64,000 bases of DNA from Amycolatopsis sp. WQ 127309 (GCF_023023025.1 NZ_CP095481.1:5035001-5099000), one strand, 5' to 3'; counted from the stretch's first letter, positions 30,631-40,548 are shown. Program-made: numbers and translations. The notes: generated from the letters alone by a model not told the origin.

Positions 30631-31466
30631 AGCACATCCACGCGGGCAAGGTCCGTGACCTCTACGAGCTCGACGGCGACCTCCTGCTGGTCGCCACCGA
30701 CCGCGTCTCGGTCTACGACGTCTCGCTCCCGACGTCGATCCCCGACAAGGGCAAGCTGCTCAACCAGCTGTCCGCGTGGTGGTTCGACCGGATGTCCGAC
30801 GTCGTGCCGAACCACGTCGTCTCCGCGACCGACGTCCCGGACGAGTTCGCCGGCCGCGCGATGCGCTGCAAGCCGCTGAAGATGGTCCAGGTCGAGTGCA
30901 TCGCCCGTGGTTACCTCGCCGGCCTCGGCCTGCGGGAGTACCAGCGCGACGGCAAGATCTCCGGCGTCTCGCTGCCGCCGGGCCTGGTCGAGGGCGACAA
31001 GCTGCCGGAGCCGATCTTCACGCCGACGACGAAGATCTCCGACACCGGGCACGACGAGTTCATGACCTTCGACGAGGTGCTGAACGAGATCGGCGAAGAC
31101 ACCGCGAAGCGGCTTCGCGAGCTGACGCTGGAGATCTACGCGAAGGGCGCCGAACACGCCGCCGCGCAGGGCGTCATCATCGCCGACACCAAGCTGGAGT
31201 TCGGGTTCGACGCCGAGGGCACGCTGACCCTGGGCGACGAGGTCCTGACGTCGGACTCGTCGCGCTTCTGGCCCGCCGACGAGTGGGAGCCGGGCCGGCC
31301 GCAGCACGCGTTCGACAAGCAGTTCGTGCGTGACTGGTCGCGCGGTACCGGCTGGGACCAGACCCCGCCCGGGCCGGAGATCCCGGCGGACATCGTCGAG
31401 CAGACGCGGCAGCGCTACACCGAGGTCTACGAGCGGATCACCGGGAAGACCTGGCCCCGTGGTTGA
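30627..31466 (+). CDS. purC: Phosphoribosylaminoimidazole-succinocarboxamide synthase
   Basis: 279 residues. ATP-dependent joining of aspartate to CAIR in purine synthesis. Conserved start GKVRDLYELDGDLLLVATDR, VECIARGYLAGLG and the TPTTKISDTGHDEF segment, then IIADTKLEFGFD. Starts within the gntR stop (ATGA) and ends overlapping a small gene. Most genomes keep purC with purB/purD; here it stands with a regulator. Confidence 0.96.
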   Translation: MKHIHAGKVRDLYELDGDLLLVATDRVSVYDVSLPTSIPDKGKLLNQLSAWWFDRMSDVVPNHVVSATDVPDEFAGRAMRCKPLKMVQVECIARGYLAGLGLREYQRDGKISGVSLPPGLVEGDKLPEPIFTPTTKISDTGHDEFMTFDEVLNEIGEDTAKRLRELTLEIYAKGAEHAAAQGVIIADTKLEFGFDAEGTLTLGDEVLTSDSSRFWPADEWEPGRPQHAFDKQFVRDWSRGTGWDQTPPGPEIPADIVEQTRQRYTEVYERITGKTWPRG

Positions 31467-31686
31467 GCCGCGGGGCTACGACCCGTACCGGCTGATGGAC
31501 GACGTCGAGAGCCTGCTGGCCGAGCGCGGCTTCACACCGGAGCGGCTCCCGGGCCGCGGCGGTGACCGGCTGGCCGGGGCGAGCCGCCTGCTGCGCGGGT
31601 TCGGCGTCGAACCCCGCGTCTCCCCGGAGGACGGCCTCGACTTGGATGGCCACGTGCCCTACCAGGCGCGGATCAACCAGGACTGA
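31459..31686 (+). CDS. Small hypothetical protein after purC
   Basis: 75 residues, GTG at 31459 overlapping the purC stop by 8 bases. Reads VVEPRGYDPYRLMDDVESLL, then a helix of Arg, Leu and Ala, ending HVPYQARINQD. Codon bias fits a gene. No domain recognised. It ends at hairpin repeat copy 4. The overlap suggests coupling to purC. Confidence 0.55.
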   Translation: MVEPRGYDPYRLMDDVESLLAERGFTPERLPGRGGDRLAGASRLLRGFGVEPRVSPEDGLDLDGHVPYQARINQD

Positions 31687-31745
31687 AAGCCGTGAAGGCC
31701 TCCTTACCGGCTCTTACGGCCGGTAAGGAGGCCTTCACGGCTTTC
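31685..31745. repeat. Long hairpin repeat, copy 4 (perfect 27-bp stem)
   Basis: The left arm at 31685-31711 begins GAAAGCCGTGAAGGCCTCC and pairs perfectly with 31719-31745 around the 7-base loop TCTTACG. It lies between the stop of the small gene after purC and the stop of the convergent aldo/keto reductase. Confidence 0.94.
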
Positions 31746-31749
31746 GACG

Positions 31750-32741
31750 TCAGGGGCTCTTGGTGAGGCTCGCGTCGCGCTCCACGACGTCGCCGAGGAC
31801 GTCGTCGATCGCGGTGAGCAGGTCGGCGTCGAGCTTCTTGCCCGCGGCCTGGACGTTGTCCACGACCTGCTCCGGCCGCGAGGCGCCGATGATCGCCGAC
31901 GCGACGTTCGGGTTCTGCAGCACCCACGCGACGGCCAGCTGCGCCATCGACAGGCCCGCCTGCTTGGCGAGGGGCTCGAGCTCGGCGACGCGCTTGAGGA
32001 CCTCGTCGTCGAGGAAGCGGCGGACCATGTTGGCGCCGCCCTTCTCGTCGGTGGCGCCAACGAGCCCTCGGGGAACGCCGCGCCCGGCTTGTACTTGCCG
32101 GTCAGCACGCCCTGCGCGATCGGCGACCAGACGATCTGGCTGAGCCCCTCGCGCTCGGAGGCGGGGATGACCTGGTCCTCGATGACGCGCCAGAGCATGT
32201 TGTACTGCGGCTGGTTCGACACGAACGGGATCTTCAGCTCGCGGGCCAGCGCCGCACCCCGGCTGATCTGCTCGCCGGTCCACTCCGAGACGCCGACGTA
32301 GAGCACCTTGCCCTGGCGGACGAGATCGGCGAAGGCGAGCATGGTCTCTTCGAGCGGCACGCTCCGGTCGAACCGGTGCGCCTGGTAGAGGTCGAGGTAG
32401 TCGGTGCCGAGCCTCTCGAGCGAGGCGTTCGCCGACTCGAGGATGTGCTTGCGGGACAGGCCCTTGTCGTTGGGCCCCTTGGGACCGGTCGGCCAGAAGA
32501 CCTTGGTGAAGATCTCCAGGCTCTCCCGCCGCTGCCCCTTCAGGCCGCGCCCGAGCACCGACTCCGCGGCGGTGTTCGCGTAGACGTCGGCGGTGTCGAA
32601 GGTGGTGATGCCGGCGTCGAGCGCGGCTTTGATGCAGGCGTGAGCCTGGTCCTCCTCGACCTGGGAACCGTGGGTGAGCCAGTTCCCGTACGAGATCTCA
32701 CTGACGTTGAGGCCGCTGCGGCCGAGACGACGAAACTCCAT
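31750..32741 (-). pseudogene. Aldo/keto reductase with a one-base frameshift
   Basis: From the ATG at 32741 a normal AKR sequence runs MEFRRLGRSGLNVSEISYG, FDTADVYANTAAESVLGRGL (catalytic Asp and Tyr), the Lys in FTKVFWPTG and the His in YQAHRFD, up to GKYKPGAAFPEGS. The frame is then lost at 32056-32060. A shift of one base resumes ATDEKGGANMVRRFLDDEVL and continues to the stop at 31750 with the C-terminal cofactor part (QNPNVASAIIGASRPEQV). Total span is 992 bases, one short of 331 codons. Resembles voltage-gated potassium channel beta-like AKRs. Either a real inactivating deletion or a sequencing error; everything else is intact. Confidence 0.88.
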
Positions 32742-32878
32742 ACCCGCAGCCTAGGCGGTAATCGTTTGCTTTGCTAACGACCTGGAGCAACTCCAGCCCC
32801 GGCGACCGACGTGCCCGATCAAGTCACCCGCCAAGCGCGCCACTCCGGTTGGCGCGTCGGCGGTTCCGGACAGCGAAA

Positions 32879-32906
32879 AGCCGGGTGAGACGTGTCTCAC
32901 CCGGCT
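32879..32906. terminator. Hairpin terminator after the DUF3043 gene
   Basis: AGCCGGGTGAGAC / GTCTCACCCGGCT is a perfect 13-bp inverted repeat (the central two to six bases form the loop), 13 bases beyond the DUF3043 stop on the minus strand, followed on that strand by TTTTCGC. Confidence 0.82.
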
Positions 32907-32918
32907 CTTCCGGAAAGC

Positions 32919-33572
32919 TCAGTTGGGGATCGGGTCGCCCGGCTTCAGCCGAGGCTTCGGGACCCGCAGGCGCCGGATCTGGGAGGCCCGGACGAACGCG
33001 TACCAGCCGACGGACCGGCCGTTCACCGTCTCCTTGGGGAACTTCTCGCGCACCAGCTTGCCGATCTTGCGGCCGTTGACGAAGCCCTCGATGGCCATCA
33101 CCAGCAGCAGCGCCGTGCACAGCAGGGTGATGTACGACTGGACCTGGGGCAACGGCACCAGCAGCGCGAGGAACACCAGGATCGCCAGCGGCATGAACAG
33201 GCCGAGCAGGTTGCGCCGGCTGTCGACCAGGTCGCGGACGTACGCCTTGACCGGCCCGCGGTCGCGCGGCAGCAGGTACTTGTCGTCGCCCGACATCATC
33301 CGCTCGCGGCGGACCTTCGCCTCGGAACGGCGGTCTTCCTTGCTCTGCGGGTTCGCCTTGCGAAGCTCCTTGTTGCGCTTCATCGCCTCCCGCATGGTGG
33401 TCGGCGGGGGTGCGACCGGACCCCGGCGCTTCGCCTCCGCCTCCCGCCGCTTGGGCGTGGCCTTGCCCTTACCGGGCGTGAACGACTTGCCGCCGACGTC
33501 GACGGCCTCGGTCGCGGCCGCGGCCGGCTCGTCGGCGGCGGTGTCTGTGGTGCTTCGGCGCAGGAACCTCAC
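32919..33572 (-). CDS. DUF3043 membrane protein
   Basis: 217 residues. The basic N-terminal half contains the DUF3043 signature (KGKATPKRREAEAKRRGPV, then MMSGDDKYLLPRDRGPVKAY). Two membrane helices follow (LLGLFMPLAILVFLALLVPL and ITLLCTALLLVMAIEGF) and a basic tail. Function unknown. By position it corresponds to the membrane protein near the ErpA-like gene in mycobacteria and corynebacteria; the two genes are divergent there as here. Confidence 0.85.
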   Translation of the reverse strand: MRFLRRSTTDTAADEPAAAATEAVDVGGKSFTPGKGKATPKRREAEAKRRGPVAPPPTTMREAMKRNKELRKANPQSKEDRRSEAKVRRERMMSGDDKYLLPRDRGPVKAYVRDLVDSRRNLLGLFMPLAILVFLALLVPLPQVQSYITLLCTALLLVMAIEGFVNGRKIGKLVREKFPKETVNGRSVGWYAFVRASQIRRLRVPKPRLKPGDPIPN

Positions 33573-33718
33573 GTCACCAGGGTATTGCAGGCGTCACGCC
33601 GCCGTTTCACCAGGTCGATCGATGTGCGACCATGGCGGGGGAACAGATCGGACGCACCGGGTGTTGGACGTAGGGCACCAGGAGTATCCGCAGTGAGTTC
33701 GAACCTATGAGGAGTGCC

Positions 33719-34096
33719 ATGACGACCGCTGAGCACGCCGGCGCGACGCAGGCCGAGACCGCCGAGGAGACCCACGGCGTCACGCTGACCGACACCGCGG
33801 CTGCCAAGGCGAAGGCCCTGCTCGACCAGGAGGGCCGCGATGACATGCACCTGCGCATCGCCGTCCAGCCCGGTGGCTGTGCGGGTCTGCGCTACCAGCT
33901 GTTCTTCGACGAGCGCACGCTCGACGGTGACCTGTTCCGCGACTTCGACGGCCTCAAGGTCGCCGTGGACCGGATGAGCGCCCCGTACGTCTCGGAAGCC
34001 GTCATCGACTTCGTGGACACGATCGAGAAGCAGGGCTTCACGATCGACAACCCGAACGCGACCGGCTCCTGCGCCTGCGGCGACTCGTTCCACTGA
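33719..34096 (+). CDS. ErpA/HesB-type iron-sulfur insertion protein
   Basis: 125 residues. A-type Fe-S carrier with three conserved Cys: one in GGCAGLRYQLFFDE and two in the terminal SCACGDSF. The ATG at 33719 has GAGGAG 5-10 bases upstream; an earlier in-frame codon adds four residues without support. It is the counterpart of Rv2204c. It may supply clusters to the Rieske protein or LipA in this window, but that is inference. It has its own terminator. Confidence 0.92.
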   Translation: MTTAEHAGATQAETAEETHGVTLTDTAAAKAKALLDQEGRDDMHLRIAVQPGGCAGLRYQLFFDERTLDGDLFRDFDGLKVAVDRMSAPYVSEAVIDFVDTIEKQGFTIDNPNATGSCACGDSFH

Positions 34097-34126
34097 GCGT
34101 CGCGCGCCGGTTCTGAGCAACACGCG

Positions 34127-34163
34127 AGAAGGCCCCGCCTCCGAACGGAGGACGGGGCCTTCT
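34127..34163 (+). terminator. Terminator after the ErpA-like gene
   Basis: AGAAGGCCCCG-CCTCCG pairs with CGGAGG-A-CGGGGCCTTCT around an AA loop with one bulged A. It is followed by TCGTTG. Confidence 0.85.
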
Positions 34164-34185
34164 TCGTTGCTGCGGGGTTGCGGGC

Positions 34186-34356
34186 TCAGACGTAGGCGTC
34201 GAGCTCCGCGACCTGGGCGTGACACGCCTCGTCGACCTGCCACGGCGGCGCCTGGACGCGCGGCAGCGGGACGTCGCCCGCACGCAGCGTCGTGGGGATG
34301 TGGGCGCAGTCGGCGATCAGCTCGGACAGGGTCTCGGGTTCGGTGACGGCTTTCAC
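34186..34356 (-). CDS. Possible small protein (56 residues)
   Basis: Starts at a GTG (34356) and reads VKAVTEPETLSELIADCAHI, ending AQVAELDAYV. It contains two Cys, and its composition and codon bias look coding. No clear ribosome site and no family recognised. It is divergent from the PfkB kinase and convergent with the ErpA-like gene. A much longer open frame on this strand overlaps the kinase and is not real. Confidence 0.45.
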   Translation of the reverse strand: MKAVTEPETLSELIADCAHIPTTLRAGDVPLPRVQAPPWQVDEACHAQVAELDAYV

Positions 34357-34410
34357 GATTCGTAACGCTATTGATCGCGACTCGACTGGAGAAGGAGTAC
34401 CAGCCGGTAG

Positions 34411-35493
<1,083 letters not shown>

Positions 35494-35507
35494 CGCACTG
35501 TTGTGCG

Positions 35508-35540
35508 AAGGCCCCCTCGCCGGTCGGCGAGGGGGCCTTT
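35508..35540. terminator. Terminator after the PfkB kinase
   Basis: A perfect 14-bp stem AAGGCCCCCTCGCC / GGCGAGGGGGCCTT with the tetraloop GGTC and a TT tail. It begins 15 bases after the stop. Confidence 0.92.
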
Positions 35541-35766
35541 TCGTGGGCTTGACCTGGGGGTTTTCGGCTGGGCTTGAGTCTCTCGACGACGTCCCGTCCG
35601 GTACGGAGAATGGCGGACGAGGCGGCCGAGAGGGGATCGGGCGGCTCCACCAGGGGGAACCCCGGCAGCGGCCCGCGGGCCGCTGCCGGTCCTCCGCGTC
35701 GCCGATCCGGGCATCGAGCTGCAGCTCTACAGCGGCCCGGCGGCCGACCCGGACCACCCCGCCTAC

Positions 35767-36039
35767 GTGCTGCGGAGCGGGTGGAACGACCGCTGCCTCG
35801 AACCGGACCAGAACGGGCTCTTCACCGACGGCGACAAGGCGCAGCTGTGGGACTGCGGTGGCATCGCGCTCGAAGCGTTCTCCATCACGAAGAACCCGGA
35901 AGGCTTCTACCGGTTCCAGAACGCGTACTCCGGCCGCTACCTGGAGGCTTCGAAGACCGCTCCGGGCGGGGGCGTCAACGGCACGAAGGCGCAGCTGTGG
36001 GACTTCGTGGCCGGCGCCACCAACCAGTGGTGGCACTGA
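35767..36039 (+). pseudogene. Ricin-type beta-trefoil lectin fragment
   Basis: The frame reads WNDRCLEPDQNGLFTDGDKA, QLWDCGG, RFQNAYSGRYLEASK, then KAQLWDF and NQWWH. These repeats (Q-x-W-type, with Cys pair) are those of a RICIN/beta-trefoil sugar-binding domain, about 90 residues. The same frame continues upstream to about 35578 (PGIELQLYSGPAADPDHPAY) without a good start codon, and a candidate ATG lies in another frame at 35610. No signal peptide is present. I think it is a decayed or frame-broken secreted lectin gene; a short intact gene starting at GTG 35767 is possible. Confidence 0.55.
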
Positions 36040-36047
36040 CGCACCGA

Positions 36048-36081
36048 AAAGGGCCTCCCCGCCGCGGCGAGGAGGCCCTTT
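36048..36081. terminator. Terminator between lectin fragment and asnB
   Basis: AAAGGGCCTCC and GGAGGCCCTTT pair around an inner GCCGCGGC self-complementary core with two small mismatches. It follows the lectin stop by 9 bases and lies in the convergent gap with asnB. Confidence 0.85.
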
Positions 36082-36084
36082 CGC

Positions 36085-36110
36085 TGTCCCGCGCGCGGGA
36101 CAGTCACTGT
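36085..36110. other. Two overlapping palindromes before the asnB stop
   Basis: 36085-36102 is a perfect 18-bp palindrome (TGTCCCGCGCGCGGGACA) and 36098-36110 is GACAGT-C-ACTGTC, sharing GACA. They stand 14 bases beyond the asnB stop in the convergent gap. They could be a binding site or part of the asnB terminator. Confidence 0.5.
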
Positions 36111-36123
36111 CTACAATGGACGG

Positions 36124-38058
36124 TCAGAGCTTGACCGGGTACACCGGCTCCGGGATCTCCGGCTTGATGCGGTGCTCCACGAAGATGCCGTGCCACAACA
36201 TGAACACGATCAGCGCCCACAGCTGGCGGCTGCGGTCCAGCTGGCCCGCCTTGTGCTCCTCCAGCAGGGCCAGGATGGCCTTCTTGTCCAGCAGCTCTTC
36301 GGTCCGCGAATCGTTGATGATGCCCTTGGCCCAGTCGTACATCTCGTTGCGCAGCCACAGCCGGATCGGCACCGGGAAGCCGAGCTTGCGGCGGTTCAGC
36401 ACGTGCGCCGGGATGATCTTCGCCAATGCCTGGCGCAGCGCGTACTTCGTGGTGTTGTGCGCCAGCTTCTGGTCCAGCGGGATCAACGCGGCGACCTTGA
36501 ACACCTCGGCGTCCAGGAACGGCACCCGCAGCTCCAGCGAGTTCGCCATGGTCACCTTGTCCGCCTTGACCAGGATGTCGCCGCGCAGCCAGGTGTAGAG
36601 GTCGACGTGCTGCATCCGGGCCACCGGGTCCCAGCCGCGCGAGACGTCGTACCAGGGCGCCGTGACGTCCTTGAAGCCCACGCCTTCCTGGTAGGTCTTC
36701 AGCACGTGGCGCAGCTGGTCGTCGCGGAAGTTGCGGGCGTTGCCGTAGTAGCGGTCCTCCAGCGGCAGCGCGCCGCGGCGCAGCAGGTCCTTGCCGCGGG
36801 TGCCCTCGGGGATCTTCGTGGAGACCTTGCCGATCAGCTTCCGCATGCCGCCCGGCATCTTCTCGAACGGCGCCAGCGAGATCGGCTCGTTGTAGATCGT
36901 GTAGCCGCCGAACAGCTCGTCCGCGCCCTCGCCGGACAGCACCGCCTTGACGTGCTTGCGGGCCTCGCGCGCGATGAACCACAGCGGCACCAGCGCCGGG
37001 TCGGCCACCGGGTCGTCGAGGTACCAGACGATGAGCGGCAGCACCTCCATCATCTCGTCCGCGGTGACCGTGCGGACGACGTGCTTCACGCCGATCGCGG
37101 CGGCCGACTCGGCGGCGACGTCGACCTCGGAGTAGCCCTCGCGCTCGAACCCGGTGGTGAACGCGATCAGGTTCGGGTTGTGCTCCTTGGCCAGCGTGGC
37201 GGTGGCCGTGGAGTCGATGCCGCCGGAGAGGAACGCGCCGACGGTGACGTCCGGGTCGGAGATCATGTGCTTGCCGACCGAGTCGCGCATCACATCGGCG
37301 ATGCGCTCGTACAGCGCCTCGGCCTCGGCCGGCCCGTTGACCGGCTTCGCCGCGAACTTCGGGTGGAAGTAGCGAGTGAACTGCACCTCACCGCCGGGGA
37401 CCACCTCGAACGACGTCCCGGACTCGACGCGGCGGATGCCCTGGTGCAGCGACTCGGGCTCGGGCACGTACTGCAGGACCAGGTAGTGCTGCAGCGCCTT
37501 GCGGTCCAGCTCCTGCGCGACGCCGAGGGTGTCCGACAGCTCCAGCAGGCTCTTCTTCTCGCTGGAGAACGCCACGCCGCCGGGGCCGGCCGAGTAGAAC
37601 AGCGGCTTGATCCCGAACGGGTCGCGCGCGCCGAAGACCCGCTTCTCCTGCGAATCCCAGATCATGAAGGCGAACATCCCGCGCAGCTTCCCGACCCACG
37701 CGGCGCCCAGGTAGTGGTAGCCGGCGACGATCGCCTCGCCGTCGCCCTCGGTCTCGAACTTCGCCCCGTGCTCGCCGGCCAGCTCGGCCCGCAGCTCCAG
37801 GTAGTTGTAGATCTCGCCGTTGAAGTTCATCGTGTACCGGCCCGGCGCCTCCGGCGGCCCCCAGACGAGGGGCTGGTGCGCGTGCTCGACGTCGATGAAC
37901 GCCAGCCGGTTGAAGCCGTAGACGACCTCGGCGTCGGCCCAGGTGTCCTGCTCGTCGGGCCCGCGGTGGCGCTGGCAGCGCATGGCCGCGCCGACGGCGT
38001 CACGCGCGTTCGCAGCGCCGGTTTCGGTCGCGCAGATCAGTCCAAGCAGGCCGCACAC
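36124..38058 (-). CDS. asnB: Glutamine-hydrolysing asparagine synthetase (LtsA type)
   Basis: 644 residues. The N-terminal glutaminase has the nucleophile Cys directly after the start (MCGLLGLICATE). The synthetase part has the ATP loop SGGIDSTATATLAK and the VLSGEGADELFGGY segment. The GTG start at 38058 is fixed by the need for Cys at position 2. The counterpart Rv2201/LtsA is tied to envelope integrity and lysozyme sensitivity, probably through amidation in peptidoglycan precursors; asparagine formation is the alternative role. Divergent from ctaC, with a 166-base shared upstream region, as in mycobacteria. Confidence 0.95.
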   Translation of the reverse strand: MCGLLGLICATETGAANARDAVGAAMRCQRHRGPDEQDTWADAEVVYGFNRLAFIDVEHAHQPLVWGPPEAPGRYTMNFNGEIYNYLELRAELAGEHGAKFETEGDGEAIVAGYHYLGAAWVGKLRGMFAFMIWDSQEKRVFGARDPFGIKPLFYSAGPGGVAFSSEKKSLLELSDTLGVAQELDRKALQHYLVLQYVPEPESLHQGIRRVESGTSFEVVPGGEVQFTRYFHPKFAAKPVNGPAEAEALYERIADVMRDSVGKHMISDPDVTVGAFLSGGIDSTATATLAKEHNPNLIAFTTGFEREGYSEVDVAAESAAAIGVKHVVRTVTADEMMEVLPLIVWYLDDPVADPALVPLWFIAREARKHVKAVLSGEGADELFGGYTIYNEPISLAPFEKMPGGMRKLIGKVSTKIPEGTRGKDLLRRGALPLEDRYYGNARNFRDDQLRHVLKTYQEGVGFKDVTAPWYDVSRGWDPVARMQHVDLYTWLRGDILVKADKVTMANSLELRVPFLDAEVFKVAALIPLDQKLAHNTTKYALRQALAKIIPAHVLNRRKLGFPVPIRLWLRNEMYDWAKGIINDSRTEELLDKKAILALLEEHKAGQLDRSRQLWALIVFMLWHGIFVEHRIKPEIPEPVYPVKL

Positions 38059-38224
38059 GGGTACTCACACACCTTCAGGGTCTTCGTGGGGCTGGGGAGC
38101 GCCCAGTATGCCGGGCGCGCCGTGGCGAGTACCACGCGCGTCGAGGGAGGCCCCTTGGTCAGCGGACTGCGCCAACTCGGCTAGGCTCCGCCCTGTCACA
38201 AAGATCGGTCGTAGGAGGCTCTGG

Positions 38225-39187
38225 GTGAAAGGGCGAGGCGCAGTGGGAAAACCCGAGCGCACCCTGGGTAAGCGGACCGCGCGCGTCGCCGCGCTGGCCG
38301 TGCTGGTCGCGTTGACCGCGACGGGCTGCTCCGGCGACGAGATCCTGCGGTTCGGCTGGCCGGTGGGTGTCACCGAGCAGGCGAACGAGATGCGGAACCT
38401 CTGGACCTGGACCGTGATCGCGGCGCTCGTCGTCGGCGTCATCGTCTGGGCCCTGATCTTCTGGACCGCGACGTTCCACCGCAAGAAGAAGACGGTCGAC
38501 GGCGAGCCGGAGGAGCTGCCCCGGCAGTTCCAGTACAACATCCCGCTCGAGCTGTTCACGGTCGTCGTCCCGACGATCATGGTCTGCGTCCTGTTCTTCT
38601 TCACCGCGACGACGGAGTCGAAGGTCCTGGACAAGATCCCGAATCCGGACGTCAAGGTCCAGGTCGTGGCGTTCCAGTGGAACTGGGAGTTCAAGTACGA
38701 GGACCCCAGCGCCGCGAAGCCCGACGGCAGCGGCCAGGTCAGCACGGTCGGCTCGTCCGGCGAGATCCCGCTGCTGGTGCTGCCGGTCGGCAAGACGATC
38801 CAGTACGACCTGATCTCGACCGACGTCATCCACTCCTTCTGGGTGCCTGAGTTCCACTTCAAGCGGGACGTCATGCCGAACCCGGACAAGAACAACCAGG
38901 ACAGCTCCTTCCAGAACAAGATCGACCGCGAGGGTTCCTTCGTCGGCCGGTGCGCGGAGCTGTGCGGCACGTACCACTCGGTGATGAACTTCGAGGTCCG
39001 GGCGCTGTCGGCGGACAAGTACGACCAGTACATCGCGTTGCGCAAGCAGGTGAACCCGGCCACGAACCAGACGTTCACCGCGTCCGAGGCGCTGACGAAG
39101 ATGAACTGCGGCGAGCTGTGCACCCCGCACGCGGTCACCACCCAGCCGTTCAACACCGACCGCACGGCGCGGACCGCGTCGAACTGA
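38225..39187 (+). CDS. ctaC: Cytochrome c oxidase subunit II
   Basis: 320 residues. CuA-bearing subunit of the aa3 oxidase. Lipobox LTATGC gives a lipoprotein signal. Two membrane helices follow (TVIAALVVGVIVWALIFW and LFTVVVPTIMVCVLFFF), then the cupredoxin domain with the CuA ligands (HSFWVPEF and the GRCAELCGTYHSVM block). The GTG at 38225 has AGGAGG 7 bases before it; 38243 is an alternative. ctaF follows at 32 bases. The C-terminal part past the CuA site has an extra pair of Cys (MNCGELC). Confidence 0.95.
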   Translation: MKGRGAVGKPERTLGKRTARVAALAVLVALTATGCSGDEILRFGWPVGVTEQANEMRNLWTWTVIAALVVGVIVWALIFWTATFHRKKKTVDGEPEELPRQFQYNIPLELFTVVVPTIMVCVLFFFTATTESKVLDKIPNPDVKVQVVAFQWNWEFKYEDPSAAKPDGSGQVSTVGSSGEIPLLVLPVGKTIQYDLISTDVIHSFWVPEFHFKRDVMPNPDKNNQDSSFQNKIDREGSFVGRCAELCGTYHSVMNFEVRALSADKYDQYIALRKQVNPATNQTFTASEALTKMNCGELCTPHAVTTQPFNTDRTARTASN

Positions 39188-39218
39188 CTCTGAGCGACAA
39201 CAGGAGTAGGACAGACCC

Positions 39219-39638
39219 ATGAAGGTCGAAGCGCGAATCTTCTTCATCGTGGCGAGCTTCGCTGTGTTCATGGCCGTCGTGTACTGGGTGTGGACCGCGC
39301 TGGCCGCCACCCACGGACCCGAGCCGGTGGGCATCGTTTCGCTGTTCCTCACCGGTGGCCTCGCGTTCCTCGCGGGCAGCTACATGCAGTTCGTCGCCCG
39401 CCGCATCGAACCGCGCCCCGAAGACCGCGAAGACGCCGAGATCAGCGACGGCGCCGGCGAGCTGGGCTTCTTCAGCCCGGGCAGCTACTGGCCGGTCAGC
39501 ATGGCGGCCACCGCCGCCCTGGCCGCCCTCGCCCTGGCGTTCTTCCACATTTGGCTCCTGGTGATCGCGCTGGTCGCGCTGCTGATCACGATCGGCGGCC
39601 TGGTGTTCGAGTACCACACGGGTCCGTCGCACGACTGA
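39219..39638 (+). CDS. ctaF: Actinobacterial cytochrome c oxidase subunit IV
   Basis: 139 residues with four membrane helices (VASFAVFMAVVYWVW, IVSLFLTGGLAFLAGSYM, AATAALAALALAFFHIW, LVIALVALLITIGGLVF). MKVEARIFFIVASFAVFM and the FSPGSYWPV loop are typical of actinobacterial CtaF. ATG with AGGAG upstream; likely one unit with ctaC. The 3' end overlaps the convergent transporter gene by 53 bases. Confidence 0.94.
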   Translation: MKVEARIFFIVASFAVFMAVVYWVWTALAATHGPEPVGIVSLFLTGGLAFLAGSYMQFVARRIEPRPEDREDAEISDGAGELGFFSPGSYWPVSMAATAALAALALAFFHIWLLVIALVALLITIGGLVFEYHTGPSHD

Positions 39639-40548
39639 CCTCAAGCTCCGCTGACCGGCCGTCACGCTGCTCGACAGTGTGGCGGCCGGTTTTCGTGCGT
39701 TGCGGGGCCAGCGCGGCGGCCAGCACCGCGAGCATGCCGACGGCCTCGGGCCAGGTCGGGCGGTGGCCGTAGAAGGCGACGTCGACCAGCACGGCGACCA
39801 CCGGGTAGACGTAGGACAGCAGCGCCACCGTCGTCGTGGGCAGCTTGCCGATGCTGGCGTAGATCAGCACGTACATCAGGGCCGTGTGCACCGTCCCGAG
39901 CAGCACCAGCCAGAGCAACCCCGACGTCGTCGACGGCAACGGCGTGATCAGCAGCACGGGCGCCAGCAGCAGCGCGCCGACCGTGGTCTGCACGGCCGCG
40001 AGCAGGTGCGGGCGGACGTGCTTCAGCTGCTTCGCGACGAAGGACGCGCCGGCGTAGAGCACGGCCGCGCCGAGGGCGAGGGCGATTCCCGCCAGCTGCA
40101 CCGGCTTGCCGTCCTCGCCGTGGGCCGACAGTGAGATGAGCGCCACGCCGCCGAACGCGATCCCGGCCCGGATCAGGTGACTCTTCGCGAACTTCTCGCC
40201 CAGGAACGCCGCCGCCAGGCCGACCAGGATCAGCGGCTGGGTGTGGTAGACGACCGTGCTGACCGAGATCGACGACAGCGCGTACGAGGCGAACAGCAGC
40301 ACCCAGTTCCCGACCAGGAACAGCCCGCCCAGCACGGCCAGCCCGAGGTCGCGGCGCGACGGTCGCCAGGCCTGCAGCCAGCCGCGCGCGAGGCACCAGA
40401 GCACGAGCAGCGTCCCGCCGACGAAGCAGCGGGCGAACGCGACGGCCGGGGCCGCGGCACCGCTTTCCAGGACGACCGCGCCGATCGTCCCGGACATCGC
40501 CATCGCCGCGGTCCACTGGAGCAGCGGGCGGCTTTCCGAATTCATCAT
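39586..40548 (-). CDS. EamA/DMT-family transporter
   Basis: 320 residues with ten predicted membrane helices in two EamA repeats (MAMSGTIGAVVLESGAAAPA... and LAGIALALGAAVLYAGAS...). Such drug/metabolite transporters export amino acids, nucleosides or other small molecules; the substrate cannot be read. The second residue is also Met, so the start may be 40545. The C-terminal tail after the last helix is hydrophilic and overlaps the end of ctaF. It is divergent from the AraC/GlxA gene, with an operator-like repeat between them. Confidence 0.9.
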   Translation of the reverse strand: MMNSESRPLLQWTAAMAMSGTIGAVVLESGAAAPAVAFARCFVGGTLLVLWCLARGWLQAWRPSRRDLGLAVLGGLFLVGNWVLLFASYALSSISVSTVVYHTQPLILVGLAAAFLGEKFAKSHLIRAGIAFGGVALISLSAHGEDGKPVQLAGIALALGAAVLYAGASFVAKQLKHVRPHLLAAVQTTVGALLLAPVLLITPLPSTTSGLLWLVLLGTVHTALMYVLIYASIGKLPTTTVALLSYVYPVVAVLVDVAFYGHRPTWPEAVGMLAVLAAALAPQRTKTGRHTVEQRDGRSAELEVSRATDPCGTRTPGRRS

